7,839 bases of DNA from an uncultured Litorilinea sp. (GCA_946885925.1 CAMPHP010000116.1:1-7839), one strand, 5' to 3'; shown: positions 1 through 6,063, numbered from the stretch's first letter. Notes: generated by a model from the sequence alone, not told the origin. Program-made: numbers and translations.

Positions 1-328
1 CAAAAATACCATCGTCATCAGGCTGTTTGCTGATGACCACGTCAACGGTTTGGCCTTCGTGAAGACTCTTCACAAAGTCGGGGTCTAGGCGCGCTAGATC
101 GGATTGCGGTACGACACCATCGCGCTTGCTGCCAACGTTGACTAACAACTCCGAGGGTCGAATCTCTACGATTACGCCTTCACGCAGGTCGCCGCGTCCT
201 GGCAAATCCAAATCCAGGTCCTGCTCGAGATATTGCTCGAACAGCTCCAGATCGGTTGCCTCTCTAGCGTTATCTGGTTCTTGAACGCCGCCCGTCTCGA
301 CATCGAATTGTTCCGCGTCTGCTGGCAT
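1..328 (-). CDS. S1 RNA-binding-domain protein (30S ribosomal protein S1-like), 5' part only
   Basis: The gene runs off the left edge; 109 codons are visible. Residues 1-45 are an acidic leader rich in Asp and Glu. An S1 (OB-fold) domain starts near residue 46 with GDLREGVIVEI, continues through GSKRDGVVPQSDLARL (67-82), and is cut off near residue 109. S1 domains bind single-stranded RNA. Multi-domain copies act as ribosomal protein S1 during initiation, and single-domain copies are general RNA-binding proteins; the visible part cannot tell these apart, though the acidic leader plus this first-domain pattern fits S1-type proteins of Chloroflexota. The ATG at 326-328 is chosen because GGAG lies 10 nt upstream (339-342, read on the minus strand) and the Met precedes the domain sensibly. 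The gene has its own promoter at 435-463 and so need not be co-transcribed with the DUF4129 gene upstream. Confidence 0.85.
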   Translation of the reverse strand, partial: MPADAEQFDVETGGVQEPDNAREATDLELFEQYLEQDLDLDLPGRGDLREGVIVEIRPSELLVNVGSKRDGVVPQSDLARLDPDFVKSLHEGQTVDVVISKQPDDDGIF

Positions 329-434
329 CGTAACGTCACTCCGAAAGATATGAGCTGATAGTATAAGGGCCGAATGCAATAATGCTGATAATTCCTAGTC
401 TGCAACGGCAAAAATGTTCTATGCTCCCAGAGAG

Positions 435-463
435 ATTATAACAGCACGCTAGAGGAGCGTCAA
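435..463 (-). promoter_or_regulatory. sigma-70-type promoter of the S1-domain gene
   Basis: Read on the minus strand: a -35 box TTGACG (463-458), a 17-nt spacer, and a perfect -10 box TATAAT (440-435). Transcription would start near 428, giving an untranslated leader of about 100 nt before the ATG at 328. Box quality and spacing are near consensus, making this the best promoter in the window. The spacer carries an inverted repeat, listed separately. Confidence 0.85.
446..460 (-). promoter_or_regulatory. inverted repeat inside the S1 promoter, possible operator
   Basis: On the minus strand the bases between the -35 and -10 boxes read ACGCT-CCTCT-AGCGT, a perfect 5-bp dyad around a 5-nt centre that overlaps the end of the -35 box. 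A repressor bound here would block RNA polymerase. It could also be a chance hairpin; no T-tract follows, so it does not look like a terminator for the DUF4129 gene. The role is inferred from position alone. Confidence 0.35.
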
Positions 464-492
464 GGAATAAATTTTTGCAAAGTGTAGGATTG

Positions 493-1692
493 TTACAATC
501 TCAGGTTCTTTTTCAGCGTAACCCACACTTGTTTAATTCTCGCAAGCCGATCCGGATTTACATGATCGCCTGCATAGCGCACTTGGACAAATGCCTCGGT
601 AAGATCCGCAATTGCGGCGCGATTGTCATCATCGGCGTGAAGCTGTTCGGCCAATCGTGGCGCATAGTGCAGCGGCGTCTCGGCCTCCTTGCGTGGCAAG
701 CCAGCTTCCTCAGCACGATGTAGCAGGGCCAGGTAGTAATAGCGCACTTGGCGGTCGGGGTCCAGCCCGCGCAGCCGCAACCAGGCAGGCAATCCACGAC
801 TGTTCCCCCGCAGCGCTTCCTCTGCACGCGCAGCTTGGGCACGCATGCGCTCCGCTTGCCACGATTGATAGGCCCCAAAGAGGATGAGCCAGCGCGCACG
901 CAGCATCGCCCAAATACGCCGCGCCCAGGCGAAGTTTGTCCCCTTGCCGCTGAAGTAGATATAGGCAGCATAGCCCAAGAGAATGGCGGCAAAGGTCCAG
1001 AAGACAACCCCACCAGCCCAAGGAGGCATGATCGCCGCAGACTCTGGCGGTACTTCCAGCGCGGGCGTGGGCATGGGTGGCTGCGGCGGTGGCGGCGGCT
1101 CCTCCACAGGTTCTCCTGTGAGCCACGAAACCAGCATGAGAAAGAGTGAAAGGAAGAAGCGGAAGACGCCAAAGATAAAAAAGTAAAGGCCCGAAAGGAT
1201 GGCCGTCAAGATCTGGGCAAGATAGAAGGTTCCACCCAGAGGAAGCATCGCCGCCACAATGCCTATCAGAACAATCACGATCAAGGCATAAACCGGCCAG
1301 TTTTGCAGCACACTAGGGGCACTAGGCGTCTTCTGTAAAGCCCAGCGCGCACGCAGTAGAGCCAGTTGGCCTTGGCTAATCAGGATCAAGCCCGCCAGGA
1401 AGTAGACGATGATGGCTGTCACCACAACAGGGTCAATATTCTGGCGGATGACACCGAGAAAGCCACTTTCGGGCAGGTCATAGCGTGACCCGGCCGCGAA
1501 GATGACCAGCAGAATCCCGCCAATCACCCAACGCGCCACAAAGCGGCGCAGAATGGCAGCCCGATCCGTATAGACTGGGCGTGCTCTATCCTGCCAGCGG
1601 TCGCCCACTCCCTGCACCATGTAGAGGTCATCAGGCTGTAAGGCCAGCGCGAGCAGATCTTCGGTCATCGCTGTAGACATGACCCACGCCAA
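493..1692 (-). CDS. DUF4129 membrane protein, C-terminal piece of an interrupted gene
   Basis: The open frame has 399 codons and ends in TAA (493-495). Hydrophobic segments lie at about 51-68, 88-107, 133-152 and 156-190, then a Pro-rich presumably extracytoplasmic loop (194-224, with PPPPPQPPMP), then another membrane segment (226-247). The cytoplasmic C-terminus carries the DUF4129 signature at about 315-376: RYYYLALLHRAEEAGL, then ETPLHYAPRL, then LTEAFVQVRYAG. This domain is often found at the C-terminus of transglutaminase-like membrane proteins or next to MoxR/DUF58 genes; its biochemical role is unknown. The frame is continuous with the upstream piece (1693-2160), separated only by a TGA. 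Possible restarts are the TTG touching that stop (1690-1692) or ATGs at 1678-1680 and 1666-1668; none has a convincing Shine-Dalgarno sequence. The best reading is that both pieces are one ancestral gene of about 555 codons. Confidence 0.8.
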   Translation of the reverse strand: MAWVMSTAMTEDLLALALQPDDLYMVQGVGDRWQDRARPVYTDRAAILRRFVARWVIGGILLVIFAAGSRYDLPESGFLGVIRQNIDPVVVTAIIVYFLAGLILISQGQLALLRARWALQKTPSAPSVLQNWPVYALIVIVLIGIVAAMLPLGGTFYLAQILTAILSGLYFFIFGVFRFFLSLFLMLVSWLTGEPVEEPPPPPQPPMPTPALEVPPESAAIMPPWAGGVVFWTFAAILLGYAAYIYFSGKGTNFAWARRIWAMLRARWLILFGAYQSWQAERMRAQAARAEEALRGNSRGLPAWLRLRGLDPDRQVRYYYLALLHRAEEAGLPRKEAETPLHYAPRLAEQLHADDDNRAAIADLTEAFVQVRYAGDHVNPDRLARIKQVWVTLKKNLRL

Positions 1693-1695
1693 TCA
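1693..1695 (-). other. in-frame TGA separating the two DUF4129 pieces
   Basis: The minus strand reads GTG GTG TGA TTG GCG TGG. No base is lost or gained, so a single substitution (for example TGG to TGA) would restore one frame of 555 codons. Other genes here stop with TGA (topoisomerase), TAG (DUF58, MoxR) and TAA (DUF4129), so TGA looks like a real stop in this genome. Confidence 0.75.
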
Positions 1696-2160
1696 CACCA
1701 CAAATGCGCCAACCAAAAAGTAGCCATCCAATAGGCTGTCTACTGGACGGACGAGGAATTGTTCAAGGCCAGGAAAGCTGTCTGTAGTCAGCCAAGTGGC
1801 GAGCCGTGTGATACCGAGCATCAGCGTTACTTCGGCTGCACGATACCCTGCGTGGCGCTTGCTGCGCTGCCCTGGTTGGGCCAGCCAGGTGGTCGTAATG
1901 CTGCCGGTGATAGAAGCGAGTGCACCAATCGCCGCCAGCAACTCGGTATAGACTAGAGGTAGGGATGGGACCAGGCGACGGACAAAGGCCAACATCGCCA
2001 AGACCAGACAGACAGCGGCAATGGCGATCAAGGCGGGACGCAGGATGGACTGCATCCAAGATTGATCACTTAGGTCGGCAGTGCTGGTTAATGGTTCGGG
2101 GATGGGTGTTCCATTGGCGGGTGAGAAAGTCGTTTCAGCCACAGTAGATACGATTCGCAA
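1693..2160 (-). CDS. N-terminal membrane piece of the interrupted DUF4129 gene
   Basis: Open frame of 155 codons ending in TGA at 1693-1695. Hydrophobic segments lie at about 42-60, 69-92 and 108-125, and a fourth begins at about 145 (DGYFLVGAFVV) and runs straight into the stop. The frame beyond the TGA goes on with hydrophobic residues (LAWVMSTA), so the stop falls inside a predicted membrane helix. On its own the piece has no recognisable domain; its meaning comes from being in frame with the DUF4129 piece. The start is uncertain. The first in-frame candidates are TTG at 2158-2160 and GTG at 2140-2142, while ATG at 2053-2055 sits just before the first membrane segment; none has a good ribosome-binding site. 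Whether this is a pseudogene half, a true separate subunit, or a sequencing error cannot be decided here. Confidence 0.55.
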   Translation of the reverse strand: MRIVSTVAETTFSPANGTPIPEPLTSTADLSDQSWMQSILRPALIAIAAVCLVLAMLAFVRRLVPSLPLVYTELLAAIGALASITGSITTTWLAQPGQRSKRHAGYRAAEVTLMLGITRLATWLTTDSFPGLEQFLVRPVDSLLDGYFLVGAFVV

Positions 2161-2190
2161 ACTAATAACTAAGGGTTAGTTGTATTAGAC

Positions 2191-2255
2191 TTCGTGTAAA
2201 TTTCGCTTCGTGTAAATTTCGCGTAGATTGGGTGTAAATAGATTTCGTGTAAACC
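2191..2255. repeat. short tandem repeat array with TTCGTGTAAA core
   Basis: Two perfect back-to-back copies of the 16-mer TTCGTGTAAATTTCGC occupy 2191-2206 and 2207-2222. Two degraded copies follow: TTGGGTGTAAATA near 2228-2240 and TTTCGTGTAAAC near 2243-2254. On the minus strand the core reads TTTACACGAA. The array lies 30 nt upstream of the first possible start of the DUF4129 N-terminal piece, where repeated operator sites could act. No -10 box sits at a proper distance from the TTTACA boxes, so they are not obvious -35 elements. Confidence 0.75.
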
Positions 2256-2311
2256 TACCTATTCAGCATTAACCATTCATCCACATCAATTCGGTAATCT
2301 TTCTGACATAA

Positions 2312-2339
2312 AAGATATGTTCATGTTAGATTGCCTCAA
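2312..2339 (-). promoter_or_regulatory. weak candidate promoter for the DUF4129 gene
   Basis: On the minus strand TTGAGG (2339-2334) and TATCTT (2317-2312) are 16 nt apart. Each box matches the sigma-70 consensus in four of six positions. Transcription would run through the TTCGTGTAAA array into the interrupted gene. It is a weak match in AT-rich sequence and could be chance. Confidence 0.25.
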
Positions 2340-2398
2340 GAGAGCAGATTGTGCAACCTCGGTTTCAGGGTACTAGGGCATGTCACACGTCCCGCATA

Positions 2399-2515
2399 GC
2401 TGTCATTCCGCTCACGTAGTGGGGCATAGCCCACCTCAGGGAGGAATCCCCTTTTGTTTCTGTGCCGCGGTGACCGGAAGGGGATTCCTCCTCGCAGATT
2501 CGTGGGAATGACAGC
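2399..2515. repeat. palindromic REP/MITE-like element with nested inverted repeats
   Basis: Outer arms GCTGTCATTCC (2399-2409) and GGAATGACAGC (2505-2515) are perfect 11-bp inverted repeats, extended inward by CACG (2413-2416) and CGTG (2501-2504). Inside lies a second perfect 13-bp pair, GAGGAATCCCCTT (2441-2453) and AAGGGGATTCCTC (2478-2490). A local hairpin GTGGG...CCCAC sits at 2419-2434. The whole can fold into one branched structure on either strand. GTCATTCC...GGAATGAC-type palindromes are known dispersed repeats in several bacterial phyla, usually in intergenic sites. The element lies just downstream of the topoisomerase stop, so its RNA form could end or protect that transcript. No clear target-site duplication is visible. 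A 64-codon frame across it (2383-2577) is only the repeat read as codons. Confidence 0.8.
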
Positions 2516-2522
2516 GTAGTGA

Positions 2523-2564
2523 TCAAGGGGTTGCTCTTACAAGCTTGCAAGCAATCATCCTTGA
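2523..2564 (-). terminator. imperfect hairpin just after the topoisomerase stop
   Basis: Paired segments TCAAGG (2523-2528) with CCTTGA (2559-2564) and, nested inside, TTGCT (2531-2535) with AGCAA (2550-2554) form an interrupted stem whose base is about 10 nt past the TGA at 2574-2576. There is no U-tract on either strand, so it is not a standard intrinsic terminator. It may work with the larger palindrome at 2399-2515 as a 3'-end structure. Confidence 0.35.
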
Positions 2565-2573
2565 GTGATTGGA

Positions 2574-3698
2574 TCATTCGCTGCTCTGCTGGAGCAGCAT
2601 TAATAGGGCGAGTTCATCCGCGCTGCGCTGCATTTGAGCGCATTCCTCCTCTGTATGGCAGTAGAAGCTAGGTAGTTGGCCCTGCTCATAGGCTGTAAAG
2701 ATGCCCGGATGAATATAGGATTGGCGGCAGACCGCTGTTGTGTTCCCCAATGCTTGTGCCACCTGTTTTACACATGCCGTAATCTGCTTTTTCGTTGCTG
2801 TGTCACTGCTGCTCGGCCCGGATTCATGCAGGAGACGCGCCGCCATGAGCGTGCCCCCCCACGTGCGGAAGTCCTTTGCCGTGAAGTCGAATCCCGTCAC
2901 TTCACGCAAGTAGTTGTTGACATCCGTCGAGGTCAACGCAACGAGATCGCCCTCCTCGTCATAATATTGGAAAAGTCGCTGCCCTGGTAGCTCCTGGCAA
3001 TCTTTGACCATCTGCGCCAAGCGGCGGTCGCGTAGTGCGATCTCATGCTCCTTGCCACTCTTGCCGCGGAACTCAAAGATGACACTGTTTTGGTCAAACG
3101 AGACATGATCATCTTGCAAGGTCGTAAGCCCGTAAGAATCGTTGTTGCGTGCATATTCGTCGTTACCGATACGAATCAGCGTCTGCTCCATCAGCGCAAT
3201 CACTAGTGCCGTTACCTTTTCGCGCGTCATCTTGCGCTTGCGTAGGTCAGCAGCAACCTGCCGGCGCAGATCGGGCAGGGTTTCGCCAAAAGCCAGCAAT
3301 TTAGAATACTTTACCTGGTTGCGTACCTCTGCCCAGGCTGGGTGATAGATATATTGCTTGCGCCCTGCTTCATCACGTCCTACCGCCAGGATGTGTCCAT
3401 TCTCATAGCGACAAATCCAGACATCTTGCCATGCTGGAGGGATTACCAATTGCTCAAATCGCTCACGTAGCTTGGGGTCTTGTACCAGCTTGCCTGTCCA
3501 GTCATAGTAGGCAAAGCCACGACCACGTCGACGCCGCCAATAACCGGGCTGTTGGTCGGATACATAGCGCAATCCGGCGGCTTTCGCCATTGCCGCTGGT
3601 GAGGTTTTCTCGACCAGATCAGGCAGCGGCACATCTTTTATAGCTCCATTTTTGGAGAGTTTATCTGTAGAGACAGCGGCTATCTCTCTGCTTGCCAT
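2574..3698 (-). CDS. type IB DNA topoisomerase (poxvirus-like bacterial family)
   Basis: The protein has 374 residues, a usual length for bacterial type IB topoisomerases. These relax positive and negative supercoils by making a transient single-strand nick with a 3'-phosphotyrosyl link and need no ATP. The N-terminal DNA-binding part includes GLRYVSDQQPGYWRRRRGRG (42-61) and PPAWQDVWI (87-95). The catalytic part follows. Expected active-site residues are visible: Arg113 in GRKQYIYHP, Lys213 in FRGKSGKEH, Arg278 in KDFRTWGGT, Asn319 in LGNT, and the nucleophile Tyr328 in CRQSYIHP. RIGNDEYARNNDSYGLTTL (176-194) is a family hallmark. The enzyme therefore looks intact. ATG at 3696-3698 follows a purine-rich GGAAGGAA (3708-3715) at a good distance. 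The stop is TGA. The gene sits between DUF58 and DUF4129 genes that usually adjoin, with wide spacers on both sides, which suggests a separate transcription unit. Confidence 0.93.
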   Translation of the reverse strand: MASREIAAVSTDKLSKNGAIKDVPLPDLVEKTSPAAMAKAAGLRYVSDQQPGYWRRRRGRGFAYYDWTGKLVQDPKLRERFEQLVIPPAWQDVWICRYENGHILAVGRDEAGRKQYIYHPAWAEVRNQVKYSKLLAFGETLPDLRRQVAADLRKRKMTREKVTALVIALMEQTLIRIGNDEYARNNDSYGLTTLQDDHVSFDQNSVIFEFRGKSGKEHEIALRDRRLAQMVKDCQELPGQRLFQYYDEEGDLVALTSTDVNNYLREVTGFDFTAKDFRTWGGTLMAARLLHESGPSSSDTATKKQITACVKQVAQALGNTTAVCRQSYIHPGIFTAYEQGQLPSFYCHTEEECAQMQRSADELALLMLLQQSSE

Positions 3699-3707
3699 CG
3701 TCCATAG

Positions 3708-3715
3708 TTCCTTCC
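3708..3715 (-). promoter_or_regulatory. ribosome-binding site of the topoisomerase gene
   Basis: GGAAGGAA on the minus strand ends 9 nt before the ATG at 3698. It supports this start over the out-of-frame ATG a few bases upstream (3703-3705). Confidence 0.6.
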
Positions 3716-3776
3716 ATGCAATGCGTTATTACAAGACGACTAGATGGGAGTACTAGCATAGCGAGAAGTAAAACAG

Positions 3777-3790
3777 ACGATAGCTATCGT
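3777..3790. promoter_or_regulatory. perfect 14-bp palindrome upstream of the topoisomerase gene
   Basis: ACGATAGCTATCGT is a gapless perfect dyad 78 nt before the topoisomerase ATG, within the 181-nt spacer (3699-3879), and so is well placed for an operator. The inner 12-mer CGATAGCTATCG recurs at 4769-4780 inside the DUF58 gene, which weakens a purely promoter-based reading and raises the possibility of a frequent genomic motif. The same spacer also has a direct repeat GCGAATTG at 3849-3856 and 3859-3866, close to the DUF58 stop. No intrinsic terminator is evident there. Confidence 0.45.
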
Positions 3791-3813
3791 GATAGGAAGC
3801 AGAGGTGTAAAGG

Positions 3814-3843
3814 AGGATACATATTTAGATACAAGTTCTGCAA
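3814..3843 (-). promoter_or_regulatory. candidate promoter of the topoisomerase gene
   Basis: On the minus strand TTGCAG (3843-3838) and TATCCT (3819-3814) are separated by 18 nt. The transcript would start near 3807 and pass through the palindrome at 3777-3790 about 20 nt later. Both boxes are four-of-six matches. The wide spacer and the unrelated function of the gene make some promoter here likely, but this exact one is only a candidate. Confidence 0.3.
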
Positions 3844-3879
3844 AAGAGGCGAATTGATGCGAATTGTGGTGAAAACGAG

Positions 3880-5061
3880 CTAATGAACGGACTGTAGATC
3901 CTTTTCCCAAATCGTGCGATAGAGGTGAACGCCCAACTTTTCGCCTTGGGCACGCATTTGGTCAAAGTTCAATTGCGGGGTAACAACCAGTACCACGACA
4001 TTGGAGCCGCGACGATAGGCTTCATGCAAAGTCCACAGGGTGGATTCATCAATTTGAGGGGCCACCACAACAAGCGTTGCACCCCATTCAAGGTCAGCAA
4101 TCCGGCGCGGCAGCCATGTCGCCAACTCCTGATCAAAGTCATGCAGTTGCACGCGTGCCAATGCGCTTAAAATCGTGATCAACTGCCCTTGTCCCTGGCG
4201 CATGGGGATGGGCTGCGTTACTTGGTTTGAGACCGAATCAAGCCCATTGCTAATCAACCCTACAGGCTGGCGTTGGCCTATGACATAGGAGGCAACCGAC
4301 GCTGCCGTTACAATCGCCCACTCACTAGCCCCGATCGCGCCACTCAAAGGGTAGGCATTGCGATTCAAATCCAAGATGATTGTGACATTGAGGGCAATGG
4401 CAGGCTGGAATTTTTTAACGAGCAGCGTGTCTTCGTGGGCGCTCGCCTTCCAGTGAATGCGCCGCATACTATCACCGCTGACATAGGAGCGTACGCCGGA
4501 CATGCGGTTGGGGTCCTCAAAGATTCGCTGGCGCGAGGAGAGAATGCCAAAAGGTGAACGGCTGGGCAATCCCAATTTGTGGAGTGGCAATACTTCCGGA
4601 TAGACAGTCACGTAGACGGGGGATTCTTCTTGCCAGGTGGCTTCGGCAAAGCCAAAGAGGTCACCCGTTGTAAGGGTCAGCGGCCCCACCGCATAGTAGC
4701 CGCGCTTCTTGGCATAGAGTATATAGGTATGGCTGATTTGTGCCTTGCTCCCGACGCTTAGTACCCAACGATAGCTATCGGTTTCTTTGAGGTCCAGCGG
4801 CACGCGATCTTCTACCATCAGCCAGGGCATTGGGAGCCAAGCGCGGTTGGTAAGACGCAGGCGCACGGAGATCTTTTCGCCCAAGAAGGCATGGCGCAGC
4901 ATCTCTCGGCGCAAATACAGCTTGCGAAAGCTGCGACGTACGCCCCAATGGCTGACCACCCAAACGCCACCTACGACATAGACCAGGTAATAGACCCAAT
5001 CCAGCCGTAGCAGCGAGGCGAGCAGAAAGAGAATCAGAAGTGACCAAAAGAGATTGTGCAT
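3880..5061 (-). CDS. DUF58 membrane-anchored protein, MoxR partner
   Basis: 393 residues ending in TAG (3880-3882). Two N-terminal membrane segments (about 4-20 and 22-38) anchor the protein; the rest should be cytoplasmic. The DUF58 signature is clear at about 183-220: DPNRMSGVRSYVSGDSMRR followed by IHWKASAHEDTLLVKKFQP. A von Willebrand factor A-like fold follows in this family. The strand VTIILDLN (226-233) leads to DLNRN (231-235), where a classical metal-binding DxSxS motif would be, so Asn replaces both serines and metal binding may be altered or lost. DUF58 proteins are encoded beside MoxR ATPases and are thought to be their membrane adaptors or substrates. Here the start is 46 nt after the moxR stop on the same strand, consistent with an operon. 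ATG at 5059-5061 is chosen because it immediately precedes the first membrane segment; the Shine-Dalgarno signal is weak. Confidence 0.92.
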   Translation of the reverse strand: MHNLFWSLLILFLLASLLRLDWVYYLVYVVGGVWVVSHWGVRRSFRKLYLRREMLRHAFLGEKISVRLRLTNRAWLPMPWLMVEDRVPLDLKETDSYRWVLSVGSKAQISHTYILYAKKRGYYAVGPLTLTTGDLFGFAEATWQEESPVYVTVYPEVLPLHKLGLPSRSPFGILSSRQRIFEDPNRMSGVRSYVSGDSMRRIHWKASAHEDTLLVKKFQPAIALNVTIILDLNRNAYPLSGAIGASEWAIVTAASVASYVIGQRQPVGLISNGLDSVSNQVTQPIPMRQGQGQLITILSALARVQLHDFDQELATWLPRRIADLEWGATLVVVAPQIDESTLWTLHEAYRRGSNVVVLVVTPQLNFDQMRAQGEKLGVHLYRTIWEKDLQSVH

Positions 5062-5107
5062 GAAATTGCCAGGGTACTACTATTTACAAATGGCCCAAAG
5101 ATGATGG

Positions 5108-6058
5108 CTAGACTTGGCCCAGCTCTAGCGGCGTCTGCTCCAGAATATCTGCAACAATACGTTCGGCAGTGCGACCGCGCAGCGCGCTTTCCGGGTTGAG
5201 AATGCAGCGGTGGGGCAATGCCAAGGGAACAAGGGCCTGGATATCATCGGGCAGCACATAGTCACGCCCGGAAATGGCGGCGCGCGCTTGAGAGCCGCGA
5301 TAGAGAGCCAATGCACCGCGCGGGCTAGCCCCCACTGCCAGGTCGGGATGCTTGCGCGTGGCTTGAATCAACGTCACGATGTACTCGCGCAGGCTGTCAT
5401 CTACGCGCACAGTCCAGACACTTTCGGCCAACTTGGGCACGTCTGCACCCTGGGCCACGCTTGTTAGTGACTCAATGGGGTGATGTTGGCCGAGATTAAG
5501 CAGCATGCGGCTTTCCTCCTCGCCTGAAAGATAGCCCAAGCTGGTCTTAAAGAGGAAGCGATCCAGTTGTGCTTCGGGCAGGGGAAAAGTGCCTTCATAT
5601 TCGACCGGATTTTGTGTTGCCAAAACCAAGAAAGGCCGCGGCAGCGTACGCGTTACGCCATCGACCGTCACCTGACGTTCACCCATACATTCCAGAAGTG
5701 CAGCCTGCGCGCGCGGGGTGGCGCGGTTGATTTCATCGGCAAGCAGGATGTTGGTGAAAGCTGGGCCCGCAATGAATTGAAACTGGCGAGTTTCTTGGTT
5801 AAAGATGCTGACGCCTGTAATGTCGCTGGGTAGCAAGTCGGGCGTACATTGCAGACGGCGGAAGTCGGCATCTAGGCTTAAAGCCATCGCGCGGGCTAAC
5901 ATGGTCTTGCCCACACCGGGTACATCTTCAAGTAAGACATGGCCTTCACAAAGAAGGGCGATGATAAGTGTGTCAATAACGTCGCGTTTGCCGACAATGA
6001 CCTTTTCGACATTCTGCCGGATCTGTTGGGCAAACTGTTCAATTGCCTCGCGTGCCAA
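5108..6058 (-). CDS. MoxR-family AAA+ ATPase
   Basis: 316 residues, the usual MoxR length. Walker A is GVGKT (48-52) in EDVPGVGKTMLA, Walker B is ILLADEINRA (104-113), sensor 1 is ATQNPVE (147-153), the arginine-finger region is PEAQLDRF (161-168), and sensor 2 is GASPRGAL (243-250). All ATPase motifs are present, so it should hydrolyse ATP. MoxR proteins act as chaperone-like ring ATPases that mature or remodel protein complexes, often with a von Willebrand-type partner; the DUF58 gene directly downstream fits that role. The start is TTG at 6056-6058, supported by a strong GGAGGA 5 nt upstream (6064-6069) and by the conserved family N-terminus beginning just after it. The stop is TAG (5108-5110). 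It is the first gene of the minus-strand run. No convincing promoter was found; TATAGT at 6213-6208 is a lone -10-like box. Confidence 0.95.
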   Translation of the reverse strand: MAREAIEQFAQQIRQNVEKVIVGKRDVIDTLIIALLCEGHVLLEDVPGVGKTMLARAMALSLDADFRRLQCTPDLLPSDITGVSIFNQETRQFQFIAGPAFTNILLADEINRATPRAQAALLECMGERQVTVDGVTRTLPRPFLVLATQNPVEYEGTFPLPEAQLDRFLFKTSLGYLSGEEESRMLLNLGQHHPIESLTSVAQGADVPKLAESVWTVRVDDSLREYIVTLIQATRKHPDLAVGASPRGALALYRGSQARAAISGRDYVLPDDIQALVPLALPHRCILNPESALRGRTAERIVADILEQTPLELGQV

Positions 6059-6063
6059 AAGGT

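Noticed and set aside
612..1186. Several plus-strand frames opposite the DUF4129 gene.
   Set aside because: They are antisense shadows of the DUF4129 coding sequence; that frame has clear membrane segments and a domain signature.
1693..1695. Reassignment of TGA to tryptophan in this genome, to explain the split gene.
   Set aside because: The topoisomerase gene ends plausibly at a TGA (2574-2576) and the tryptophans in the recognised genes are TGG, so a changed code is unlikely; a local event fits better.
2191..2255. The repeat arrays as CRISPR or a replication origin (iterons).
   Set aside because: Units are too short and directly adjacent with no spacers, and there is no cas gene, dnaA or plasmid replication gene nearby.
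2383..2577. A 64-codon minus-strand frame whose ATG overlaps the topoisomerase stop (ATGA).
   Set aside because: Most of it is the palindromic repeat element read as codons; it has no domain, and the ATGA overlap alone is weak evidence.
3809..3816. AAAGGAGG, a strong Shine-Dalgarno-like sequence on the plus strand.
   Set aside because: No ATG, GTG or TTG follows at a usable distance; a stop (TAG) comes soon after, so it is taken as chance.
3692..3883. A 63-codon plus-strand frame filling the DUF58–topoisomerase spacer.
   Set aside because: It starts antisense to the topoisomerase 5' end, has no ribosome-binding site, and has no recognisable feature.
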